Shown in pieces: positions 12,219-22,255 of a DNA stretch of 64,000 bases. The stretch spans positions 3,472,001-3,536,000 of the forward strand of contig NC_063156.1 of NCBI RefSeq assembly GCF_020921035.1, read 5' to 3'. Position numbers and translations under genes: made by a program. The DNA comes from Rhodamnia argentea (lineage: Eukaryota > Streptophyta > Magnoliopsida > Myrtales > Myrtaceae). Every line of letters begins with the position of its first letter. Positions within the stretch are counted from its first letter, which is position 1. The notes below the pieces were generated by a model that was not told where the DNA came from, ran no database searches, and was given only the letters and a program-made list of their open reading frames with translations.

Positions 12219-14673
12219 TGTCACGCCCCGATCCCGGGCCCGCAACAACCCTACCAAAACACCTCAAGTCAAAATGGACGACGTCCCAAGTACGTCATCG
12301 ACCCATTATTTTTATCTTTTATTAGCGCACGCGGAACGTGTAATTTCCCTAAACAAATATAAAATCTACGGGAATAGAAAAGTAGGATGTCAAACAAACA
12401 ACCACATCAATTAATAACACAACGATCATTTTTATTTAATTATCTTGTTAATCCCGGGAAGTACGTACATACAAGCCCTACCTCGGGGCCACTTTCTCTG
12501 ATCCTCAAAAATACCGGTTCATGGTTAGGGGTTAACACTACTCCATGCTAATAAAAAAGAAGCCATCCTTACTTCTAGCTTCCCACGCCTAATACCCGAA
12601 AAATGGTTAACAACAACGGGTGAGATATAAAATCTCCGTGAGTCGACGCCTAAGTCCGAGTAGGACATTGACTCGCTCAAGGCAACCTAAACATGCATGA
12701 TAATATCGATAGCGGATCAATAGCGTGCGATTCACGCTATGCTATATCTACCACATGGCCAAGTACAATATCATAGCGAATCTTCAATCACATGCAAACT
12801 TACCCCACCATGGGCCACACAACGAACAGTTCATATCATAACAACCAACAACATATAAACCATGACACTCAACCGTAACACTCATCACAATCTCATACAT
12901 AATGTATCACACGTGTTCCGGTTATTAAAAACCATCGAGCCCAGCGCACACGACCGGTGTGGCTTAACACTACGACCGGCAGTGTCACCGGGCATGACTA
13001 GGCTTCGTCTCTTACTTCCGGCGACGGCGTCCGATAGTCCGTAAGATTCGCACGACCGGCACGACACGGATCTACCAGGAATCCCTGTAGGGGCTTCGGT
13101 CCTTCACAAGCTGCGACCGGCGTCTAATAAGTCATGTTATTCCGCACGACCGGCACGGCACAAACTTATTAGGAAACCGTACGACCGACACGGTATAATC
13201 TCATCATATGACCACACAAGTACACCGGACAATCAAGCCAATTCTTATCTTTGCATTTAATCCAATGCATCCACAAGCGATCGTGCTCAAAACTTGGCTC
13301 GAGGCCATTTTTATGCTCAAAATTCGGTCCACACGTGGTCATATAGATATACAAATCAACCACAAGATTTTGCAACCATAAACGGGGTGATCACTCACAT
13401 CAATCCAGACAAGTAGCAGTCATTATACAATCACCCAATAATAATACAATAACCGCCCAATAATAATAATCATAATCATACAGTAATAATTAAATTAACG
13501 TAATTAACTATCTCGATCACATTTAATTAATCCGACCCGATTAATTATTCCGGACTTCCATTAATAATACCAAAATACCAAAATATTTAGCTGATTAAGC
13601 TTCACGCAAGTAATTTGATCGCATGCAATTAAATTATCTGATTCCAATTAAAATAATCTAATTAGCAGTCAATAATATTAAATCTATCCTTAAACGCAAG
13701 AAACGCCCTATTCAGAGTTTAGGGGTTAACTCACAACTCATGCGTTCGATGTTGAGTCGGATTCTCGGATCGGCTTACGAACTCCCATATCGGATCGAGT
13801 CCACGTGGGACTTCGGGTTGGCTCAACCTTAGGTCGGAACCGTGGTGGCAACGGGGCAGCTATACTGTGGCTGGACAAAGATAAGGTTCGGGTTTAGGGG
13901 TTGCGGGTCAGAATTTCGGTTCGGGTGATTTGGGTCCTCAGGTTAGCGCCGCGACACGGATTTAAGCGTCGGAGCTAGCACATTCTCAGGTCCTCGGTTA
14001 TTTTCGGATTTGGGACTACACTGTTTGGGTCTCGGGTGGCCGATAGAAGTGATGAACAGTGGAGGTTGGGATCGCGGCGTCACAAAACCGAGGGAACGTG
14101 GGCTGTGGTTCGTCGTCGGGACGCGGCGAGGTCAAGTGAAAGTGGTCGAGGATAGAGCACGGCGGCGTGAGCCGTGTTGGCTCTCAGTCCCTGAGATCCC
14201 ACGAGTCCAAGATGGCGCGACGCCGTTGGGGTGGAGGCTGGCGCGGCGCTGAGCGGCGGAGGCAACGACTGGAGGTTGGTGCGTCGCAACGGCGAAGGCC
14301 GGAGGCGGCTGGGCAGTGAGACCGTCGGTGGTGGTCGTTGGTGGGGGCTGGTTCAAGCGAAACAGAAAGAAAGAAGAGGAACAAAGAAGCAAAGCGAAGA
14401 AGAAGAAGAGAAACAGTGCAGCAGGGGGTTTCTGTCACGTCACAACGCAAGAAGAAGGAGAAAGAACGAGGGAGAAAACGATGCAAAAGGAGGAGATGGG
14501 ATTGTGGTGGGGCCGCGTCGTTAGGGGGGTCAGGGGGAGTGAAAAGAAGAAGACTAGAAAAAAGAAGAAGAGAAAGGGGAAAACGTGAGGTGGGGGAAAC
14601 TTGGGCAGGAAGGGGGGGAGAAAAGTCAAAACTTGGGGAAGGGGGGTGATGAGGTGGGCAATGATGTCACCTT

Positions 14674-14682
14674 AACTAAAGT
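14674..14682. repeat. Left 9-bp target-site duplication (AACTAAAGT)
   Basis: This directly abuts the GGGTTTTTTTCC end of the Mutator-like element. The same nine bases occur at 17323-17331 on the other side. A perfect 9-bp duplication is the hallmark of Mutator-superfamily insertion. Confidence 0.88.
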
Positions 14683-14765
14683 GGGTTTTTTTCCAATTTA
14701 ATTTTTTTAAAAATAATATTTACAAAAATATTTTTTAAAAATAAATATTAACGGATTTGGGTCTC

Positions 14766-14940
14766 GCTCGGCAGTTGGGCTGCCGAAGCGAGGCCCGCTC
14801 GGCAGCCCAACTGCCGAGCAAGGCTTGCTCGGCAGCTGGGTCTGCCGAGCGGCTGGCCTGTGGTGGGCCGGCTTGGCTGCTCGGCAGCCCAACCGCCGAG
14901 CAGACCCACTTGCTCGGCAGCCCAGCTGCCGAGCAAGCCC
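14766..14940. repeat. Array of GCTCGGCAG/CTGCCGAGC hairpins in the left MULE arm
   Basis: GCTCGGCAG and its complement CTGCCGAGC alternate many times with short loops such as CCCAACT, CCCAGCT and TTGGG. Each unit can fold into its own stem-loop. The right arm has the corresponding array at about 17100-17245, with a different number and order of units. The tract is very GC-rich inside otherwise strongly AT-rich arms. Confidence 0.85.
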
Positions 14941-16410
14941 ATCCCCTTTTTTTTTTTTTATAAATTTCGTTTTTTAAGTGTTTTAATTATTTATATTTAT
15001 AATATTTTCATATTTTTTAACATGTTTATATTTTTTTTTTTTTTTGCGAAGCTTATCTTTATAACATAATTAGTATTAATTAATACAAAAAATTATTAAG
15101 ATTTATAATTCATAAATAATGTTGTAATTATGTAATTAATTGAAAATATTCACATAAGGAAAATCCTCAATACCAAACGAAAAGAAACCCTAGCCGCAAT
15201 ATAAAAAATAGAGCCAAAAAAAAAAAAATTCGGGGGCGTTGCCCCCGAACCCCCACGCCGATTTGTTCGCACCGCAAAGGAGATTTGTTCGCTTGCTCCA
15301 AGTTGGGCCTATCGGCCCAACTCTCCGCGTCGCGAACCAAATCTCAATTTTTCCTCCATTTTTTGGGCCGCACAAAAATATGTCGGGTCGGGTCATAAAC
15401 CGGACCGGGTACATAAAATTCAAGACATATATTAACAATATATGAAATTAATTGAAAATATTCATAATATAAAATTGGTAAATATATTCATATAAATAAT
15501 GTTGTAATTATGCAAATTCGGTCGGCTAAAAAGATTGAAAGAGGAGGAAAGAGGGAAATGAGGGTTCATTTAATATCGAGAAGTAACATCGAAGGGAAAA
15601 AAAATGCAAAATTGACAAGGTCAGGACAACAAAAAAAAGAAAAAGAAATGCAGACAATATAAAGGACGAATACACCTTTGGTCATGACCTTCTTTGAAAT
15701 AGTGAGCACATATTGTGCCCTTATTTAAAATAATACTCACTTATTTAAAGCCCTTATTTGAAATTTTTCAAAAAGGAAAGTTCGCTCGGAAAAATATAAA
15801 AAGCATCTCCTTATTTTTTTTCTTATCACGAAAAGCTCAGCGTTTAGTGTCCCATCCACGCTATTAGAAACATCGATTTGGGCAGTAATTATTCCGCACC
15901 ACTCACAATCAAAGGTTGGAAGATTGAAGAGCCCGTCACCACGGCCCTCACTAAGATATCGACGGTCATGAAGTCTCTTCACACAAGGTCCGTCGTAACT
16001 AGATGATGGAGAACGGGGACTGTCTCGGCGATCCGCTTGCAACGAGCGCGCGCACGTGGCCTCGTCAACCGCATTGATAGTAAAGAGTCTCGTGAATCCT
16101 TCCCGCAAAAATTAATTCACCGGTCAACGGTGTTTCGGCTGCAAGGATTGTATCGACTTGATAAAATTTAGGACTTGATTGCACTTCTTGAAATATTTTG
16201 AGACTCAACTGTAAATTTTTCGATAAGTTTTAAGATTCGATTGCACTTTCGTAATAAGTTTTAAGGTTTCGTTACGGGTACTTATTTTTTCAATTAACGA
16301 GCTATGAATGGTAGGACACGAAGGAAAGGTGAGAGGGTCCACCGCCGATGCTAGGTTGTAAAGAAGGCGTTGAAAATGGACCGGTTTTGCAAAATTTCCT
16401 CCATTTTTCC

Positions 16411-17322
16411 TTGTCCCGACCTTGTCAATTTTGCATTTTTTTTCCCTTCGATGTTACTTCTCGATATTAAATGAACCCTCATTTCCCTCTTTCCTCCTCT
16501 TTCAATCTTTTTAGCCGACCGAATTTGCATAATTACAACATTATTTATATGAATATATTTACCAATTTTATATTATGAATATTTTCAATTAATTTCATAT
16601 ATTGTTAATATATGTCTTGAATTTTATGTACCCGGTCCGGTTTATGACCCGACCCGACATATTTTTGTGCGGCCCAAAAAATGGAGGAAAAATTGAGATT
16701 TGGTTCATGATGCGGAGAGTTGGGCCGATAGGCCCAACTTGGAGCAAGCGAACAAATCTCCTTTGCGGTGCGAACAAATCGGCGTGGGGTTCGGGGGCAA
16801 CGCCCCCGAATTTTTTTTTTTTGGGCTCTATTTTTTATATTGCGGCTAGGGTTTCTTTTCGTTTGGTATTGAGGATTTTCCTTATGTGAATATTTTCAAT
16901 TAATTACATAATTACAACATTATTTATGAATTATAAATCTTAATAATTTTTTGTATTAATTAATACTAATTATGTTATAAAGATAAGCTTCGCAAAAAAA
17001 AAAAAAATATAAACATGTTAAAAAATATGAAAATATTATAAATATAAATAATTAAAACACTTAAAAAACGAAATTTATAAAAAAAAAAAAGGGGATGGGC
17101 TTGCTCGGCAGCCCAACCGCCGAGCAAGTGGGTCGCTTCGGCGGTTGGCCGCCGAGCAGCCAAGCCGGCCCACCAGGCCAGCCGGCGCTCGGCAGCCCAG
17201 CTGCCGAGCAAGCCTTGCTCGGCGGTTGAGCTGCCGAGCGAGACCCAAATCCGTTAATATTTATTTTTAAAAAATATTTTTGTAAATATTATTTTTAAAA
17301 AAATTAAATTGGAAAAAAACCC
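16411..17322. repeat. Right inverted arm of the MULE
   Basis: This is the reverse complement of 14683-15629, about 35 bp shorter. Most of the length difference comes from the GCTCGGCAG hairpin array. At 16703-16714 the arm has CATGATGCGG where the left arm, read in the same sense, has CGCGACGCGG. The differences are CpG to TpG/CpA changes. Confidence 0.88.
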
Positions 17323-17907
17323 AACTAAAGTGGGGTGGCTGCATAAATTGGGGAGGGGAATTTCGACGGAAAAGGGGAGAGAATTGAGGCCCACATGACT
17401 TTTCACAAATTCCTTAATTCCCTTGTCTCAAGTGCATAAATTTCACGGGTAATTTGGTAATTTAATAAATAGGTATCGGACAGTCACTTGACTCAAATGA
17501 CCGAGGGTAAAAATGATATTTTTGCATTTAGGGTTCGGACAAAATTAAATTTTTCACGCGACTATTCTCGATAAAACGAGTCAAAGTTTGACGATTCAAA
17601 CTTGACTTTTTCTGACAACATCTCGGAACAACCAATCGTCGGCTTCTAAAATCTCAAGATCAAATTTCACTTTCCACGCTGGAATTATAATTTTTCCTAT
17701 GGACATTGTAATTCCAGGACGTCACAAGGAAGAGTTTGTTGTGTGGATGTCCGAGGGAAGGCGAGAGGGAGAGAGAGAGCAAAGATGGGGCTAGAATTTA
17801 GGGATAAATGAGTCTTTTCACACGTTCTCTATTGGATCAGTGACATATGATAAAAATCACGATGGCCTAATAGGAAAGTGAAGAATAAGAGCAAGAACAG
17901 TGGCGAA

Positions 17908-19704
17908 ATGCGGAGCGACGAAGCCAGAGACCTTCTGGGCTTCCCTCCAAATTCTTGCCCCACTCCTTCTCAGGTACTCCGATTCGATTTTCTCATTCCC
18001 CATCTTCCATTCTTACAAAATCCTGCGGGAAAGAGTTGATTTTGTCGTCGGGACTCGATCTGGGCCTTCGTCTTTTTCTCTTCTTGTTCTGATCCTTTCT
18101 TGATTGCTGGAATTCGTTTCACTCTGTCGCCAGTTCGCGTTCTTTTCTTGGTTTTTACCGTTTCTGAGCTCGATCTCTATCTGGGCCTTCGTCTTTTTTT
18201 CTTCTTGTTCCGATCCTTTCTTGATTGCTGGAATTCGTGTCCCTCTGTTGCCAATTCGCGTCCTTTTCTTGGTTTTTACTTTACCCATTCTGCTCGTCTC
18301 GTCGAGTTGATTCGGTGCACAGTTTTGGGCTGCTCGTTGGTCCATCTTGCTTCAGTTCATTCCATGTTTTATAGGGCAAGAGGTTCACGAGGTTGGTGAC
18401 TTGTGTGTGTGATCATAGAATGGTGGGTCTAATCTTCACCTGCTTCGATTCAGTAAATATTGGACTATGTTGTGGCTCTTACTTAAGATTTGCTTATGCA
18501 TGACCTGCATTTTGGTGGGAACTATGATGTTCGACTTTGATATGGGTATGTGGCGGTGGGTCAATTTGTTATATAGGTTAAAGCGGCTTTCAAGAAGAAG
18601 GTATGGGAGTCGCACCCTGATCTCTTCCCAATTAATGAAAAGAAAACGGCAGAATCTAAGTTCAAGCTGGTAACTACTATGGCTCCTGAAATGTTGGAGC
18701 TTTCCATTTTTTTTGTTCTTCTTTATTTCTTCCGCGTTCATTCTTCAGTTAGCTGCATTTTGGTAATATGAATTGGAATTGAGTTAATTTCTTATTCGTC
18801 GCAGATTTCAGAAGCTTACAACCGTCTGCTGTCTGGTAATTCTCTCTATCTTGAACAGTTGTTGTTTGGAAGACAAGGGCTTGCTCGATAAATTGCGTGC
18901 GTCCATTGTAATTCTAAGGGCATGAGTAGTTAGCTTGTAACGGACCCCTGCTAAAAGTTGCCTCCTTGACAGCTTTCTGAGTCCCTTCTTGTATGACAAA
19001 GCTGTTCATACTTGCTCTTGAGATATACTATGTCAACTTTTGTTATGACTCACTTAGTAAATTGAGAGACGGAACTACTCTTATTGCAATATTCTAATGA
19101 AGCCACCTAAAAGGTGGCATTAGTATATCAATGTCATCTTCTGATATTGGTAGTGATCTCGTCTTGGGTTGTCAAAGGATAAACAGTATCTAGGTTTGAG
19201 TTTGCAAAGCATGAGAGCGATGCTAGTGCCTGTCGGTAGAATCATGTTCCAGAGTCTTTCCCCTATTATGAATGTCTGACATTGTTTCACGTTTGCATCA
19301 TAGGTGCGAAATGGGAATATTCAGAGTCAGGTAAGTTTGAAATTGCTGTGTCTATGTGCTGTGTGGGTGGTGGAGGGCGTTTGTGATGGCAGAATGATCT
19401 CGTTTTTCTACAGGTTCATATGTTCGTGTTGTGAGAAGGGGAGTTCCATCGACGAATGGTGCAAAAGGATATCGCGCACTCGTGGGGATACCTTTCCTAT
19501 TCATCGTTCTGGGAACACTTGGACTCGGGGGATTTAATGCTTCCAGGTGTTTTTCCAGCTTTCAGATTGCCCGGCTCATGGGAACCCAATTTTTCAGTCA
19601 CAGGCATGACTTAAGATGTACTCACCTTTTCATTTGTTTGTGTGTCTAGGGCATACAATAGGGAAAAGCGGAATTATCCATCTCATAATCCCTTTCTTCC
19701 CTGA
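17908..19704 (+). CDS. Small J-domain (DnaJ-like) protein with C-terminal membrane segment
   Basis: Six exons (17908-17973, 18577-18669, 18805-18835, 19304-19330, 19414-19546, 19650-19704) splice at GT-AG sites into 134 codons. Residues 1-60 look like a compact J-domain. MRSDEARDLLGFPPNSCPTP is followed by VKAAFKKKVWESHPDLFP, and the HPD tripeptide that stimulates Hsp70 ATPase is intact. Helix IV follows as AESKFKLISEAYNRLLS. A hydrophobic segment, ALVGIPFLFIVLGTLGLGGF, near residues 93-112 should span a membrane. The short tail ends NYPSHNPFLP. No Gly/Phe or zinc-finger region exists, so it is a type III J-protein. Its role would be recruiting Hsp70 to an organelle or ER membrane, which is inferred. 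Several plant relatives share the LLGFPP...TPSQ start and the ...PFLP end. Confidence 0.88.
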
Positions 19705-20560
19705 TTTGGGAACCGTAGCCGAAACTAAGTCGGATAAATTGTCTGGCATCATGGTCATGAAGTGCGTGTTCAACAGATAAGGCGCTAATGCGAAGAAACA
19801 TATGATGTATCCTGTACATGTTTGTTAATCCTGTAAATGAATACACAATCAAGATCATCAATCTCCAGATTCACCCTCTTCCTTCTTTTTATCAGTCGTA
19901 TACAATTTGTCTGCAGTCATTGGTCTTCCTCTCGTTTCTGCCCTTTTTTTGGGCCATTGGTCATCTTAGCTTGTTGATTAAATACTTCGCAAGATCCTTC
20001 TTCTTGGTGTATATTTTCTTTCTTTCTCATATATAACTATCAATTTTTTAGATTGTATGATCATCGATCCAAGATTTTACTACGCACTCATCTCTGGGAA
20101 TAAGATACGAGAAAATGCACCATACTTCCGTGTATTCATTCTAAAGCACTTAAGTGAAATGAGATAAGAACGCTGCAAGTGCCGTAACTTTTGTAAGGCG
20201 CGTAATCGAGCATCACATTCTTCAAAAATCATGAACTTGAGTGCCTCCGTTGATTTGTCTCATTGGGAAATCTTATGCTGTCCTAATTATCGAACGTTGT
20301 TTGTTGACAATATGAAATCAACAAATGAGAAGTTAATTGACGTGGTTTATAGATCCATTTAAAGAACCCTAACTCAATTTAAGTAAATAGGGCAAAATTA
20401 TGTCCAAGTTGGGGGAGAGGGAGAAGTCACTGTCGAAGAACCCTAACTCAAAACGAGTTTTTCTTCTACATTCTCTCTCAGAAGTCACCATTGCCATTCT
20501 TTTATTCCGTGATTTTGGGCGCTCAAAGGAAGTGCAAGGACAGAGAAGAGAAAGCGACAA
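19705..20560. other. 3' flank of the J-protein gene, no further gene seen
   Basis: This is AT-rich DNA with the presumed 3' UTR of the J-protein. No exon, RNA gene or clear repeat is supported. Confidence 0.5.
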
Positions 20561-21480
20561 TGGACGCCAGCGGAGGAACACTGTCAAAGTCCGCGGACTA
20601 TGCTTCCAAGACAAAGCAAGAGAGGAACAAAAAGCTTCTTAAATTTTTTCTGTGTCCACAATTTTGACAGAGAGACTTCCCAAAAAAAGCTTTGTTTGCT
20701 CTTGCCACATAAAATGAAAAAATTTCTACGTGAAGCTTCAATTCCTGTTACAAAAGCAAGCCAGATTCAAAAATACGGTTTAACAAGTCATGTAGGACGA
20801 ATTGCTAGAGCAGGAACTCAAGGTGATTTTACACCGATGAGGCATTTGAATGAGCAGAGAAAAAGTTCCGGGAATATTCAATTAAGCGCTGTATGAAAAT
20901 TATGACGTTTCTTGTATTCTTTATCCGGACGAAACTAGGGAAACTAGCATAGTCCAACGATACCGGCAAAGCACCCCCGAGCTAGGGAAGCATGTGCTCG
21001 GTTGGTCTTGACTATCAATCAGGAGAAGCTTAGGATTCCATGCGTATCTCTGAGTTATTAAAGCAAGAGGCTTACTTACAAGACCTACACCCTTCAAGAA
21101 CAAGAAGGCAGGGAAAACTTAGGACTCCGGCGTAAGAACAAAAATCGAATCTTTTCCTCTTCCTACTATGCATTGCATCTTCCAACTTCGAGGCGGCAAT
21201 AGTCATGCGCTTCAGCCGAAAATTTACATGCATGCAATGAATGTGGGAAGAACGTGGGCTCAACCTTGGCTGCCAGTTCGCCTCAAAGCTACTAAGGTTT
21301 ATCATGCAATGCTCCATGCAAGAGTAGAACATCAAATCAAATTGACGAATTAGTCGGACATCCTTGGCAAAGTCAAAATAGTCCAGAAGATTTTAAAGTT
21401 TCAGTTTGGCCAAAAGGAAATAGAAATTGTGAGGCAGCAACAATTGGTCAAATTGCCCCAGCCACACAGGTCATTCCCTA
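20561..21480 (+). other. Unidentified coding-like remnant
   Basis: Three separated stretches read like protein in the plus direction. The first begins with an ATG at 20561 (MDASGGTLSKSADYASKTK). The second begins at 20714 (MKKFLREASIPVTKASQIQ...) and runs to a stop near 20896. The third runs from about 21225 to 21481 and includes NVGRTWAQPWLPVRLKATK and, after a frame change, VGHPWQSQNSPEDFKVSVWP. No splice-site pattern joins them convincingly and the frames differ, so this looks like a decayed gene or retroelement. I do not recognise the family. Confidence 0.3.
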
Positions 21481-21850
21481 ATCGTACAGTTCTTTTTTCA
21501 GGGGTCAATCCGATAAATGGACATGTCGCGGGGTTCAATTTAACACTGTTGAGATTCATCTCTAACCAGAAATGGGTATACGAGAAACAGACGTAACTTC
21601 ATAGAGGAAGATACAGGAAAGCTCCTGGATTGTAGGCTTTTTTCCCCATAATGTTCTACACAAACAGAAACACGTGTCCAAATAGTAACTAAACCTACCC
21701 AAAGACATTATCGGTTCAATACAAAAATACAGCCAGTAAAAAGCTTCTTCCCCAACTAGTACTGCAGTCAAGCATTGCATCAATAGCAATCCCTTCATCA
21801 ATCACCCACCCACAAAGAACAGAACATGCTGATAGGACGTAAATGCGAAC

Positions 21851-22012
21851 CTACATTCGACTGAGCATATTGTGAGCTTCCATCAAAACCTCCTGCAGAC
21901 ATAACAGATGTGCTGCAAATTCTTCCATGGCGACTCCATTGTAACTAACTGTGTTCAGGCATTTTCTATAAGCCCATATACTTGTCACAAAAGTAAGATC
22001 TTGTTGCACCAT
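21851..22012 (-). other. Short open frame resembling a terminal exon
   Basis: From an ATG directly after CACTCAG (a possible 3' splice site), 53 codons read MVQQDLTFVTSIWAYRKCLN... and end with EVLMEAHNMLSRM before TAG. The residue mix looks coding. It lies on the same strand, 240 bp downstream of the stop of the NYN-domain gene. It could be an alternative last exon of that gene or a remnant. No upstream donor that keeps a sensible frame was found. Confidence 0.3.
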
Positions 22013-22255
22013 CTGAGTGCTGGGAATGAAAGCTCAACTTGTCCAGCATAAACAATTTGTATGCAATCTCAAGTGATTTCCTCAAAGAAGTTCTTGGCCT
22101 TGACCACATTATGGTTTTCAACCATGCAAAAACCAACAAGAAAGTTTGTTTGCGATGCAAACTATAGGTAGAGTACGTAACTAGTTTCTATTATATAGCT
22201 TCTTTAGCACCCGAAAGTCTAAATATTGATGCATTAATGATTTTGATCACCAAAA

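Larger units (their letters stand above)
14683..17322. mobile_element. Non-autonomous Mutator-like element (MULE) with arms over 900 bp
   Basis: The element is 2640 bp. Its ends are GGGTTTTTTTCCAATTTAAT and the reverse complement of the same. The inverted arms run 14683-15629 and 16411-17322 and differ only by point changes and small indels. They surround about 780 bp of unique DNA. The perfect 9-bp AACTAAAGT duplication outside the ends supports the MULE assignment. No MURA/FAR1-type transposase is encoded, so it depends on another copy. The arms contain an antiparallel pair of short open frames (15190-15438 and 16602-16889), but these are only arm duplicates and not evidence of a gene. The core carries a 123-codon open frame on the minus strand (15737-16108) that I do not recognise. 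Confidence 0.88.
12219..17726. mobile_element. Large unclassified element, possibly a solo LTR, split by a later insertion
   Basis: The left end reads TGTCACGCCCCGATCC and the right end reads TTCCAGGACGTCACA, so the ends are TG...CA with near-inverted TGTCACG/CGTCACA. AGGA flanks both sides (12215-12218 and 17727-17730). With the neighbouring A this could be AAGGA. Without the 2.65-kb insertion and its target duplication copy, the element would be about 2.86 kb. No gag, protease, reverse transcriptase or integrase is visible. A very long solo LTR or a LARD-like element is the best fit. The interior (12420-13740) has short repeated ACGACCGGC-type motifs at 12950-13190. The classification is inference and the ends are a reasoned guess. 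Confidence 0.5.

Noticed and set aside
12040..12414. Overlapping frames at 12040-12414 on both strands
   Set aside because: They are low-complexity Gly/Arg-rich reading of purine-rich DNA and cross the proposed left end of an inserted element.
14010..14649. Several Lys/Arg/Glu-rich frames at 14010-14649
   Set aside because: They derive from GAA/AAG-rich repeats. The complementary frames are Phe/Ser/Pro-rich. No domain or codon bias supports a gene.
15190..16889. Matching 80-95-codon frames in the two MULE arms
   Set aside because: They are the same sequence in inverted copies. One shared open stretch does not make two genes, and no transposase motif is present.
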